A stretch of DNA of 64,000 nucleotides, taken from Candidatus Nitrosopumilus sp. (GTDB lineage Archaea; Thermoproteota; Nitrososphaeria; Nitrososphaerales; Nitrosopumilaceae). The position numbers and the translations under genes were made by a program. The notes under the pieces are model-generated. The model was not told where the DNA came from, searched no databases, and was given only the letters and a program-made list of their open reading frames with translations. Location of the stretch: contig QOOS01000002.1 in NCBI GenBank assembly GCA_003331425.1, positions 110,743 to 174,742 on the forward strand. Reading direction: 5' to 3'. How positions within the stretch are numbered: the first letter of the stretch is position 1; every line of letters starts with the position of its first letter. This document shows positions 1 to 8,732 of the stretch, one piece after another.

Positions 1-490
1 CTGCAATTTTTTTATCATGTTCAATTGCATCGATTGTAACAAAGTTAGCTCCTTCAAATAAAGTCTTGGCTACTGTTAATTCTTTTTTTGCATCTTTAAT
101 TGGTACTGAAATTATGTTCTGATTTTTTATTGTTTTTATTCCTGGACCAAACATTGGATGAATACAAATTGGATTTATTTTATCTGGCATTTTTGATAAT
201 GATGATACAACTTTAGATTTTTCTGAAGAAATTTCAATTAGATATGTTCCTTTTTTCATTTCTTTTGCAATTAATCTGATAATTTCTGGTGTTCGTCTTG
301 TCGGTGTACATAATACTACGTAATCGGCTTTTAGGATTGCACCTACTAATGATTCTGATACTAGTATATCTTTACCAAAACTTTTCGTTTCAGTGTCATA
401 TCCTGTGACTTCAAAATCTGAACCTGCAAAATACTTTGTGAACCATCGGCCCATTTGTCCACCTGCACCAATTACTGTTAGTTTTTTCAC
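1..490 (-). CDS. tyrA: Prephenate dehydrogenase (TyrA-like), 3' end outside window
   Basis: Oxidative decarboxylation of prephenate (or arogenate) in tyrosine synthesis, by family. The visible part opens with a Rossmann NAD(P) loop reading KKLTVIGAGGQMGRWF, followed by a stretch with VVLCTPTRRTPEII and a later CIHPMFGPG segment, which is the characteristic TyrA HPMFGP motif. The start is GTG at 490, overlapping the TGA of the upstream chorismate mutase-aminotransferase gene (GTGA), so the two are translationally coupled. It is the last visible gene of the minus-strand aromatic operon. The C-terminal part lies beyond base 1, so I cannot say whether an ACT domain is present. Confidence 0.85.
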   Translation of the reverse strand, partial: MKKLTVIGAGGQMGRWFTKYFAGSDFEVTGYDTETKSFGKDILVSESLVGAILKADYVVLCTPTRRTPEIIRLIAKEMKKGTYLIEISSEKSKVVSSLSKMPDKINPICIHPMFGPGIKTIKNQNIISVPIKDAKKELTVAKTLFEGANFVTIDAIEHDKKIA

Positions 491-1857
491 TGTATATCCC
501 TCATAATGTTGCCTAGTATATGCATTCCTTCCATTAGTGTTTTCTCATCTTGACATGCAGATATTCTAATGAAATTCTTATAATTTCCAAAGCCTTCTCC
601 TGGGGCTATTGCTATGCCTTTTTCTAATGAATTGTTGGCAAATTCAACACCATCAAAGTCCTTTTGATTCATTTTTGCAAAAATGTACATTGCTCCATCT
701 GGAATCATAAATTCTAGTCCCATTTCTTTAGCTTTTTCTGTTAACATGTCTAATCTATTCTGAATTAATTTTGAATTACTTGATGTATCTGATTCCAATG
801 CCTTCATAGCCACATATTGAATTGGTTCTGATACATTTGTTAAACAGAGTGCTTCTAATCTGACCATTTTTTCTATAATTTTTTTCGATGTTATTGCATA
901 ACCTACTCTGAAACCTGTCATTGCATGTGATTTGGAAAATGATTGGGTAACTATGCTTTTTTCATAATTATAACTTAGAATACTTTTCCAATTTGTTTTT
1001 GCATACTGCGAATAAATTTCATCACTTAACACATAGAGATCATTTTCTTTTGCTAAATTTATGATGTCGTCTTGTAATTTCTCTGGTAATATTTTCCCTG
1101 TTGGATTATTTGGATAGTTTAGAACAATCATTTTTGTATTTGAATTAATTGTATTTTTAATTTCTTCAACAGATGGTTCCCATTTTTTTTCTAATGTTGT
1201 ATTTATTGTCCTAACTTTAATCCCTGAATTTAATGCACAATCTTTGTATGCTGGCCATGATGGTTCAATTACAATCATTTCATCCCCTGGATTAAGTAAT
1301 GTGCTAATTGCTGAAAAGATTGAAAATCTTGCGCCTGGACTAACTATGATATTTTCTTGCGTAATTTCTACATTGAATTTTTGTGAAACATATTTTGCAA
1401 GTGCTTCTCTAAATTTTGGCATTCCTCTTGCTTGCCCATATTTCATAAACCCTTCATCAAAAACTTCTGACAATGATTTTTTAACAATTTCTGGTGGTAA
1501 GAAATCTGGTTCCCCTACTTCCATATGTATGATTTTTTTGCCTTCTTGTTCTAGTGATTTTGCTTTTAGAAATATTGAAAGATGTGTTTGTTTGTTTTCT
1601 GATTGCACTTTTATTGATTCATTTAATAAAAAATTCAAAAATTTTGATGCCAATGTTTCATCTAATCCTATTTCTTGAGTTACTTTCATGATTTTTCTAC
1701 GTAAATTCTCTTCACGTTCTTCATCTGTAACTCCTTTTCCAATACTTTTTTTGACTTCCCCAATTTGTTTTGCAATATCTGTTCGAGTTTTTAGTAAATT
1801 GATCATTTCTAATGTTACTGCATCCATTTCATTACGAAGTTCATTAATGTCAGACAT
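487..1857 (-). CDS. Chorismate mutase-aminotransferase fusion protein
   Basis: 456 residues in two parts. Residues 1-85 form an all-helical AroQ-type chorismate mutase (MSDINELRNEMDAVTLEMIN, then RTDIAKQIGEVK). Residues 90-456 form a class I PLP aminotransferase with NYPNNPTG at 247-254, the SDEIY segment near 278-282, the Schiff-base lysine in SFSKS (K309) and the phosphate-binding arginine in TGFRVGY (R317). The protein would convert chorismate to prephenate and transaminate prephenate, phenylpyruvate or hydroxyphenylpyruvate; which substrate is inference. It lies 4 bases after aroC and overlaps tyrA, so it belongs to the aromatic operon. A fusion of the mutase to an aminotransferase is less usual than fusion to prephenate dehydrogenase or dehydratase. 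Confidence 0.9.
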   Translation of the reverse strand: MSDINELRNEMDAVTLEMINLLKTRTDIAKQIGEVKKSIGKGVTDEEREENLRRKIMKVTQEIGLDETLASKFLNFLLNESIKVQSENKQTHLSIFLKAKSLEQEGKKIIHMEVGEPDFLPPEIVKKSLSEVFDEGFMKYGQARGMPKFREALAKYVSQKFNVEITQENIIVSPGARFSIFSAISTLLNPGDEMIVIEPSWPAYKDCALNSGIKVRTINTTLEKKWEPSVEEIKNTINSNTKMIVLNYPNNPTGKILPEKLQDDIINLAKENDLYVLSDEIYSQYAKTNWKSILSYNYEKSIVTQSFSKSHAMTGFRVGYAITSKKIIEKMVRLEALCLTNVSEPIQYVAMKALESDTSSNSKLIQNRLDMLTEKAKEMGLEFMIPDGAMYIFAKMNQKDFDGVEFANNSLEKGIAIAPGEGFGNYKNFIRISACQDEKTLMEGMHILGNIMRDIQ

Positions 1858-1861
1858 TTTT

Positions 1862-2959
1862 TTATAAACTTGGTTTAATTGTACCTGTGATCAGTGCATG
1901 ATCTGCAATGGTTAGAGCTACTAATGAATCGACAACTGGTGCAGCTCTTGGTACTACACATGGATCATGTCTTCCTTTAACTTGTAAAATTGCATCTTTT
2001 TTATTTTTAATATCCACTGTGTCTTGTTTTTGAGCAATTGATGATGCTGGTTTAAATGCAATTCTCATTGTAATTGGCATTCCGTTAGAAATTCCTCCTA
2101 AAATTCCTCCTGAGTTGTTTGTTTTTGTAACTATTTTTCCTCTCTTCATTGTATACAAATCATTATTTTCGGAGCCAAATAATTCTGAACCTCTAAACCC
2201 TGAACCAAATTCTATTCCTTTTACTGATGGAATGGAAAAAATTGCTTTACTCAAGTCAGATTCTAGTGAACTAAATATTGGTTCTCCTAGTCCTACTGGC
2301 ACGTTTGTTGTAATTGATTCAATGATTCCTCCTAACGAATCCCCTTTTTTCTTTGCATTTAGAATTGATTCTCTCATTTTCTTTGCTGTTTTTTCTTCAG
2401 GACATCTTACTTCATTTTTATAAATTAATTTTGACATTTTTTCACTGAATTCTTTTTCCATCTTTACTTTTCCAATTTGTGAAGTAAATGAATTAATTTT
2501 AATTCCTAACGTAACTTTAAGTAATTTTCTTGCAATCGCTCCACCCATTACATGTGTTGCAGTTAATCTTCCTGAGAATCTACCTCCTCCTCTATGATCA
2601 TTAAATTGATTATATTTCATCATAGCAGGATAATCTGAATGACCTGGTCTTAATTTTGTTTTCAAATTTTCATAATCTTTTGATTTTTGATCTGCATTCC
2701 AAATTAACATAGTAATTGGTGCCCCTGTTGTAAATCCTCTAAACACCCCTGATACAATTTCTACAACATCTCCTTCTTTTCTTTGTGTTGAAATAATATT
2801 TTGACCTGGTTTTCTTAAATTAAGCATCTCTTGAATTTCTTTTTCATCAATTTCTAATCCTGCAGGACATCCATCTAAAACTGCACCAATTGATCTACCA
2901 TGACTTTCACCAAAACTTGTCAGAACAAGACGCTGACCAATAGAACTTCCCGGCAACAC
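1862..2959 (-). CDS. aroC: Chorismate synthase
   Basis: Last step to chorismate: 1,4-elimination of phosphate from EPSP, needing reduced FMN. The 365 residues match the usual family length. Signature segments are SFGESHG at residues 15-21, DHRGGGRFSGR near 120-130 and GRHDPCVVPRAAPVVDS near the C-terminus. The start is taken as GTG at 2959 because a TATA-like box sits about 23 bases further upstream, fitting a leaderless transcript. The gene is followed after 4 bases by the mutase-aminotransferase fusion, so aroC may head its own sub-operon (140 bases separate it from aroA). Confidence 0.95.
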   Translation of the reverse strand: MLPGSSIGQRLVLTSFGESHGRSIGAVLDGCPAGLEIDEKEIQEMLNLRKPGQNIISTQRKEGDVVEIVSGVFRGFTTGAPITMLIWNADQKSKDYENLKTKLRPGHSDYPAMMKYNQFNDHRGGGRFSGRLTATHVMGGAIARKLLKVTLGIKINSFTSQIGKVKMEKEFSEKMSKLIYKNEVRCPEEKTAKKMRESILNAKKKGDSLGGIIESITTNVPVGLGEPIFSSLESDLSKAIFSIPSVKGIEFGSGFRGSELFGSENNDLYTMKRGKIVTKTNNSGGILGGISNGMPITMRIAFKPASSIAQKQDTVDIKNKKDAILQVKGRHDPCVVPRAAPVVDSLVALTIADHALITGTIKPSL

Positions 2960-2978
2960 CCTATCTAGTTAAGTGATG

Positions 2979-2986
2979 TTTATAAT
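2979..2986 (-). promoter_or_regulatory. TATA-like box upstream of aroC
   Basis: TTATAAAC on the minus strand, centred about 23-24 bases before the GTG start of aroC at 2959. Archaeal box A elements lie about 26 bases before the transcription start, so this predicts a leaderless or nearly leaderless aroC transcript inside the otherwise tightly packed aro operon. Confidence 0.5.
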
Positions 2987-3099
2987 TCCTCGTGGTTTTA
3001 CGTGAATGCATCGTTGACTAATCTATCATAATTAGTAAAAATTATCATTTTTTGCTTGCCTAATTGATTTATCTTGATTGTTATTTTTTTGATTTGAGT

Positions 3100-4368
3100 C
3101 TATATTCTCTCTATTTTTGCGCCTAATCTGTTCATTTCTTCTATGAAATTTGGATATGAAACTTGAACTGATTTTGAATCAGTCACTGTACAATTTCCGA
3201 TATATGTTCCTGCAATGCAAAATGCCATGAATAACCTATGATCATTTTCTGAATCTAATTTGGCCCCTGTTAGATTATCTGAAGGTTTCAAAATTAAGCC
3301 ATCTTCTTTTTCTTTAACAATAATTCCAATTTTTGGTAATTCTCTTGCAAGTATGGAAATTCGATCTGTTTCTTTTAATCTTGCATGTTTTACATTTACA
3401 ATTTCAATTGGTTCTGAAGATATTAATGATAAAATTGCTAGTGGTGGAAGAAGATCTGGAGAATTTCGTAAATCAAAAATCCCTCCAGTTAATTTTTCAG
3501 GTGATTTAATTTTAATCTCATTTTCATTAATTGTCACTGAAACTCCTAATTGTTCCAAAAAGTCAATGAATGCTTCATCTCCTTGCGGTAAATTCCCCAT
3601 ACTTCCTTTAATCGTTACATTCTCTCCATTAAGTACAGTAAAAGAAAGAAGTAATGCTAAACTTGAAAAATCTATTGGAACATTGAATGTTGTATTTTTA
3701 TAAATTTGTGGTGATATGTTGTATTTTTTATATGGAATTAATGTTTGAACTGATACTCCAAATTTCCTCATTGTTGTAATTGTTGCATCTAAATATGGTT
3801 TTGAAACTAAGTCACCTTCAATAGTTAAATTAATTCCATTTTTTGTTAATGGTGCAGAAATTAATAATGATGAAATAAATTGACTTGATAAATTTCCTGG
3901 AATTTTTATGTTTCCTCCTACAATATTTCCTTTAATTTTCACCGGGGGACTCCCACCTGTTGAACTACATTTTGCACCTATACTTGCTAATGCATCTAAC
4001 AGTGGTTGCATGGGTCTTTTTTGAATACTATCATCACCTGTCAAAGTAATTTCTTCAGAAAATAGGCTTGCAATTCCAATTGCAATTCTAATGGTTGTTC
4101 CAGAATTTTCAGTATTTATTTCTGGTACTGTTGAGCCTATTTTGATTGATTCTTTTACGATTACTGTTGAATCATTTAATTCTATGATTGCTCCAAATTT
4201 TTTACATGCTTCAATGGTTGCTTTAGTATCTGCTGAAATGAGAATATTTTCTACTTTACTGTTGTTGCCTGCAAGTGCTGCTAGAAAAATTCCTCTATGT
4301 GTGTAACTTTTGTTTGAAGGACAATCAATTACTCCACTAATTTTTGATTTTTCTACTTTACAGTTCAT
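3100..4368 (-). CDS. aroA: 3-phosphoshikimate 1-carboxyvinyltransferase (EPSP synthase)
   Basis: Transfers enolpyruvate from PEP to shikimate 3-phosphate. 422 residues, normal for the family. Visible signatures are the N-terminal DCPSNKSYTHRGIFLAAL (substrate-binding K and R), ENSGTTIRI near 85-93, SSQFISSLLISAPL near 160-173 and LKETDRI near 336, the segment holding conserved PEP-site residues. The ATG at 4368 lies inside the last codons of the shikimate kinase gene (11-base overlap), showing translational coupling. 140 bases of AT-rich DNA separate it from aroC. Confidence 0.95.
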   Translation of the reverse strand: MNCKVEKSKISGVIDCPSNKSYTHRGIFLAALAGNNSKVENILISADTKATIEACKKFGAIIELNDSTVIVKESIKIGSTVPEINTENSGTTIRIAIGIASLFSEEITLTGDDSIQKRPMQPLLDALASIGAKCSSTGGSPPVKIKGNIVGGNIKIPGNLSSQFISSLLISAPLTKNGINLTIEGDLVSKPYLDATITTMRKFGVSVQTLIPYKKYNISPQIYKNTTFNVPIDFSSLALLLSFTVLNGENVTIKGSMGNLPQGDEAFIDFLEQLGVSVTINENEIKIKSPEKLTGGIFDLRNSPDLLPPLAILSLISSEPIEIVNVKHARLKETDRISILARELPKIGIIVKEKEDGLILKPSDNLTGAKLDSENDHRLFMAFCIAGTYIGNCTVTDSKSVQVSYPNFIEEMNRLGAKIERI

Positions 4369-5212
4369 GTACTTCTGCCTTTTTGTTATTTATTTTTGAA
4401 ACAATGATGCTCCCTTCTAAATTTGAAAATATTTTTTTAACATTTGAAATGTTTTCTTTTTTTACAATTGCTGCAATTGATGGGCCATTTCCTGAGACTG
4501 AAGCTCCTAATGCTCCTTTGTCAATCAAGTCCACTATAATTTTGGGATCTGAATTTAGAATAGAAGATGTAGCTAATCCGTTTATTGTCATTGCTTCCCA
4601 ATATTTTTTCTCACTTGCTAACTCCCATGCATTATTAAAAATTGATGATAGTATCTTCAATTTCTTCAAATTTCCTCTTTTTCTATTTTTTGGAATAAAA
4701 ATAATTGCACTTAGATTTGATGGAATTTTCTCAAAAATTATTCTATTTCTCTTTCCGTTATCTGTTACATTGAATCCTCCATAATAGCAAGAACATGCAT
4801 CATCATATGCTCCTGTAATGCTTACTTTAGTCTCAATTGATGCCTCTACTCCAGCTAAAAGAATTTGTTTATCTGTTAATTTTGGTTTGAATATTTTTGC
4901 ACATGCTAATGCAACTACTGATGATATTGCACTGGAACTTTTTAATCCATAACCTGTTGGAATTTCTGAAGTTAATGTAATTGTAATTTTATTTTTTTCT
5001 AAATCTTTTTTTGATACAATTTTTTCAATTGTCTTATTGATTAATCTGGAACTAAGGCTCTTATTTTCTGATTGAATTATGATTCCTTTTCCTACTGATG
5101 TCTCAACAGTTGCTTCCACTTTTAGTGATATTCCTAATGTTGCTCCTTTTTTACTTGCTATGGCACTAACTATTGAAACTGCACCGTGCACAGTAGCTTT
5201 TACTTTTGCCAT
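4358..5212 (-). CDS. aroK: Archaeal-type (GHMP) shikimate kinase
   Basis: Phosphorylates shikimate at O3 with ATP. It is not the P-loop NMP-kinase-like enzyme of bacteria but the GHMP-family enzyme used by archaea: the ATP loop PTGYGLKSSSAISS lies near residues 86-98, and GALGASVSGNGPSIAAIV near the C-terminus is the third GHMP motif. Start chosen as ATG at 5212, which overlaps the aroE stop by one base (TGATG); a TTG one codon earlier is possible. Neighbours on both sides are shikimate pathway genes, which fixes the substrate among GHMP kinases. Confidence 0.92.
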   Translation of the reverse strand: MAKVKATVHGAVSIVSAIASKKGATLGISLKVEATVETSVGKGIIIQSENKSLSSRLINKTIEKIVSKKDLEKNKITITLTSEIPTGYGLKSSSAISSVVALACAKIFKPKLTDKQILLAGVEASIETKVSITGAYDDACSCYYGGFNVTDNGKRNRIIFEKIPSNLSAIIFIPKNRKRGNLKKLKILSSIFNNAWELASEKKYWEAMTINGLATSSILNSDPKIIVDLIDKGALGASVSGNGPSIAAIVKKENISNVKKIFSNLEGSIIVSKINNKKAEVHEL

Positions 5213-6030
5213 CAAAATCCTCCTAACAATGCTTTTTTCATCGCATTATAAGGCGCTTTCATTTCATGCCAAATTTCAAATGCTCTAGTGGCCTGACCTA
5301 AAAGCATCTCATATCCATAAATGACTTCTAACTTTTTGTCTTTTGCTTTTTTGATAAAATCTGTATTCATTGGAGAGTATACAATATCGTAAATCACTGA
5401 ATCTTGATTTATTTGTTCAAATGAAATTGGACTTGATTCATTTTTTAATCCTAATGATGTTGAATTAATTATTATGTTATAGTTTTGTAAATTTTTAATT
5501 TCTTCTATTTTTTTTACATTTGTAGATAATCCAATACTTGTTGCAAATTCTGATAATTCTTCTGCATTTTTGGTTGTTCTATTTGCAATATCTACTTCTC
5601 CTGCTTTTTCTTTAGACATCCCTGCAATAATGGCTCTTGCAGCACCTCCTGCTCCGATTAACAGTATTTTTTTATCTTTAATTGAAATATTTCTTTTTTT
5701 TAATGGCTCTAAAAATCCATCCATATCTGTATTGTATCCTTTCAGAATTCCTTCATTATTTACAACTGTATTAACTGCACCGATAATACTACATGACTCA
5801 TCCATTTTATCCAAATACTTCATCATTTCAATTTTGTGAGGAATTGTAACATTAAATCCACTAATCTTAATTTTTTTAAGTCCTTCAACCCCACTTTCTA
5901 ATTCTCCCTTTGGAATTCTATATCCGATATATGAAGAATCTAAATTTAATTCTCTAAATGCTGCACTGTGTATGTTTGGAGATAATGAATGATTGATAGG
6001 ATCTCCAATTACTGCAAAACTTTTTCCCAT
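5212..6030 (-). CDS. aroE: Shikimate dehydrogenase
   Basis: NADPH-dependent reduction of 3-dehydroshikimate. 272 residues, typical length. GDPINHSLSPNIHSAAF at residues 9-25 is the shikimate-binding loop, K66 in TIPHK is the catalytic lysine, NTDMDG near 100-105 holds the catalytic aspartate, and LLIGAGGAARAI near 123-134 is the dinucleotide loop. It touches the shikimate kinase gene downstream and lies 41 bases after the aroD stop. Confidence 0.95.
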   Translation of the reverse strand: MGKSFAVIGDPINHSLSPNIHSAAFRELNLDSSYIGYRIPKGELESGVEGLKKIKISGFNVTIPHKIEMMKYLDKMDESCSIIGAVNTVVNNEGILKGYNTDMDGFLEPLKKRNISIKDKKILLIGAGGAARAIIAGMSKEKAGEVDIANRTTKNAEELSEFATSIGLSTNVKKIEEIKNLQNYNIIINSTSLGLKNESSPISFEQINQDSVIYDIVYSPMNTDFIKKAKDKKLEVIYGYEMLLGQATRAFEIWHEMKAPYNAMKKALLGGF

Positions 6031-6071
6031 ATGACTTTTTGAGAAATAGATTGATTTAAACTCTCAATTTT

Positions 6072-6749
6072 TTATTTGCTACTTTTTAGATTGATTATTT
6101 TGTTTACTTCGTCTACACTAAACTGACCTGGTGCAACTGCTTTTCCTAATGATACATACGTGTATGGACTGCCCAAATATAGGCACAAAATTCTTGAAAT
6201 TTTACCCGCATCACCCATTGCAAATGAAATTAAATTATTTTTCCCTTTTTTATCATACAATTCTAGCATTCTTGTTGCATCATCTACTGATTTTGCTGTA
6301 CTGACAATTTTTACATTATTTGAAAATTTACTCATTTTTTTAATTTTGTTCTTTAATTCTATTGTCTTAGGAGTTTTTTGAAAATCGTGCCATGAAACTA
6401 ATAATTTTGTTTTAGTGCTTTTAAGATATTTAGTTAATTCCTTATTTTTATTTAATGTATTAAATTCAACATCTAATAAAAATGGATTATATTCTGCAAT
6501 TAATTTCAATATGGCAATTCTTTCTTTTTCAGTACCTGTAAATTTTCCACCTTCATTCTTTGGTCTTAACGTACACACAATTTTTTTTAAATCTTTTTTA
6601 ATTATTTCTAATGTTTCAGGAATTTGTTTTGCTTTTAAAAAATCTAATCTTACTTCTACATAATCTGATTTTTTTAATGAATCTTTTAATTTATTTTTAA
6701 TTTTCTTCGGAGAATTTTCTCCAATTGATATACATGTTTTGTATTTCAT
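6072..6749 (-). CDS. aroD: 3-dehydroquinate dehydratase, type I
   Basis: Dehydrates 3-dehydroquinate through a Schiff base. 225 residues. EVRLD at 32-36 is the type I substrate motif, H121 in SWHDF is the general base and K147 in NNVKIVSTA is the Schiff-base lysine. LGKAVAPGQFSVDEV near the C-terminus is also a family feature (SxxG..APGQ). Only 1 base separates it from the DHQ synthase II gene upstream. Confidence 0.93.
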   Translation of the reverse strand: MKYKTCISIGENSPKKIKNKLKDSLKKSDYVEVRLDFLKAKQIPETLEIIKKDLKKIVCTLRPKNEGGKFTGTEKERIAILKLIAEYNPFLLDVEFNTLNKNKELTKYLKSTKTKLLVSWHDFQKTPKTIELKNKIKKMSKFSNNVKIVSTAKSVDDATRMLELYDKKGKNNLISFAMGDAGKISRILCLYLGSPYTYVSLGKAVAPGQFSVDEVNKIINLKSSK

Positions 6750-6750
6750 T

Positions 6751-7812
6751 TTATTTTTCTAATATGTATTCATCTGAAACTTCCATTCCAAAATGTCTGC
6801 CTGTTGCAGGTTTTGCATGGGCCATCACTATATCCCCTTTCTTTAGATGTGTTACTGATACTAATTGGCCATTAGGTTTAACGAATCTAATTGTTTCTGC
6901 ATCTTGTGCAATAATTCCTCCAATTTCATTTCCTACTGATGCTTTAATCATTAACATAGGTCTTCTTTCAATTTTTGATCTTCCGACTGTTGCTCTACGT
7001 GCTTTGCCTTTGGAATTTAGAATTAATACTTCTGAACCTGTTTCTACTTCTGATAAATAATTTGTTGTACCATCTGGAGACAAAGTGTAACAATGAACTG
7101 CACCTGCATTTACTCTAAATGGTCGTGGTGATGTAAACGATGAACCTACTGATTCATTGTGTACAAGAAATAAGAAATTTGATCTACTTCCAATCAACAT
7201 CCCTTCTCCTTTATGTAACATTGATGCTGTATCTACACAAACTCTTTCTCCATCTCCTACTTCTTTAATTTCAAGAATTTTTGCTGGTTTCATGTCGAAA
7301 CTTCTTGTACCTAGATACACCATTGCTTCTCTAACTTCATTAATTGAGGATGTACTGAATATTACCCCGTCTACTCCTACTTCTAAAATTGAAAACATTT
7401 TTCTTACTTCTTCTGGCGTTCTAGCAATTGCAAAAATCTTTGTATGTATTTTATGTAATTTTGCAATAATGTTTTCTAGAGGAATAATTTTCCAATCCTT
7501 AACTTCTATGATGACAAAATCCAACCCTTTTTTTGAAATTGATAATACATTGTCAATATCTGCATTCGATAATACTTCAAATTTAATTCCAATTTTTTTC
7601 CCTTTTGGTTTGGTTGAATTTTCTTTTTCTAAGACAACATAGTTCGAAGAATTTGATGTAGATATTGTTTTTAATTTTGTTTTTTTCTTACCTAATTTTT
7701 TTGGATCTAGAAATATTGTTTTAATTCCTTCTTCTTCTAGTTGTGGTAAAAATTTTGTTAATTGTGCCTGATTTACTTTTGGTAAAATAATTAATTCTCT
7801 TGTTTTACTCAA
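6751..7812 (-). CDS. aroB': 3-dehydroquinate synthase II (archaeal)
   Basis: Archaeal enzyme that oxidatively deaminates and cyclises 2-amino-3,7-dideoxy-D-threo-hept-6-ulosonate to 3-dehydroquinate, replacing DAHP-dependent AroB. 353 residues. The middle contains GVDGVIFSTSSINEVREAMVYL, and the C-terminal half has RPFRVNAGAVHCYTLSPDG and GRSKIERRPMLMI, segments I recognise from this family. The ATG overlaps the end of the aroA' gene by 8 bases, so the two enzymes of the alternative entry route are coupled. The TTG/ATG start is supported by that overlap. Confidence 0.92.
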   Translation of the reverse strand: MSKTRELIILPKVNQAQLTKFLPQLEEEGIKTIFLDPKKLGKKKTKLKTISTSNSSNYVVLEKENSTKPKGKKIGIKFEVLSNADIDNVLSISKKGLDFVIIEVKDWKIIPLENIIAKLHKIHTKIFAIARTPEEVRKMFSILEVGVDGVIFSTSSINEVREAMVYLGTRSFDMKPAKILEIKEVGDGERVCVDTASMLHKGEGMLIGSRSNFLFLVHNESVGSSFTSPRPFRVNAGAVHCYTLSPDGTTNYLSEVETGSEVLILNSKGKARRATVGRSKIERRPMLMIKASVGNEIGGIIAQDAETIRFVKPNGQLVSVTHLKKGDIVMAHAKPATGRHFGMEVSDEYILEK

Positions 7813-8587
7813 TTCTTTTCATTGCTTCCTTTGCAGTACCTTTTTTGAAAATTATTTCTGATAATGCTTGAACCATTTTTTCTGGTTTTTTATGTGCAAA
7901 AATATTTCTTCCATATGTTACACCTTTAGCTCCTGCTGTAATTGCATCTTCAGTCATTTGGAGTATGTCTAAATCTGTTTTAGCTTTAGGTCCTCCTGCA
8001 ATTACAATTGGAACTGGTGTACTTTTAACAATTTTTGAAAATGAATCTATATCTCCTGTGTATAATGTTTTTACAATATCTGCTCCACACTCTGCACCAA
8101 TTCTTGCAACATGTCCTACAATTTCTGGATCATGCGGGTTAGGAATATTTTCGCCTCTTGGATACATCATTGCTAAAAGTGGCATTCCCCATCTGTGACA
8201 TTGATCTGCTGTTAAACCAAGTTGTTCTAACATTTCTGGTTCTTCTTTTCCGCCGATGTTGATGTGTAGTGAAACACCGTCAGCTCCTAATGCTACAGCT
8301 TCTTTTACTGTACCTGTAAGCATTTTTCGATTTGGTGATAATGATAATGCTGTACTGCTTGAAAAATGAACTAAAGTTCCAATTTTTGGTGGTTTTGGTA
8401 ATGATTTGAGAATTCCTTTGTTGATGATGACACTAGTCAACCCATGTCCTTCACATTTGTAAATTGTATCAGCTGGATTTTCAAGTCCTTCAATAGGTCC
8501 ATTTGAAATTCCATGATCCATTGGAATACAAAGCATTCTTCCTTTTCTCATAATTCTGTTTAATCTAATTTCGTTTGCTGATACCAT
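7805..8587 (-). CDS. aroA': 2-amino-3,7-dideoxy-D-threo-hept-6-ulosonate synthase
   Basis: Class I aldolase-type enzyme starting the archaeal aromatic route from aspartate semialdehyde and a 6-deoxy-5-ketofructose phosphate donor. 260 residues forming a TIM barrel: MDHGISNGP at 23-31 (family DHG motif), [13 protein letters not shown] near 111-122, and the Schiff-base lysine K173 in [23 protein letters not shown] near 190-200 binds phosphate. First gene of the operon; a fructose-bisphosphate aldolase role is the alternative, but the overlap with aroB' makes the aromatic role much more likely. A T/A-rich box lies about 30 bases before the start. Confidence 0.9.
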   Translation of the reverse strand: MVSANEIRLNRIMRKGRMLCIPMDHGISNGPIEGLENPADTIYKCEGHGLTSVIINKGILKSLPKPPKIGTLVHFSSSTALSLSPNRKMLTGTVKEAVALGADGVSLHINIGGKEEPEMLEQLGLTADQCHRWGMPLLAMMYPRGENIPNPHDPEIVGHVARIGAECGADIVKTLYTGDIDSFSKIVKSTPVPIVIAGGPKAKTDLDILQMTEDAITAGAKGVTYGRNIFAHKKPEKMVQALSEIIFKKGTAKEAMKRIE

Positions 8588-8732
8588 GTTTTGTTTTGTT
8601 CTTTCAGCCCTACTTAAAAATAACGTGCATCTGTATGCTCAAAAATATTTTAAATTTGGTATAAATTCTTCATTAATTTTTATCCCTTATTCTATCAAGG
8701 AATAAATAGAAATTCTAAAGGATTAATGGTAA

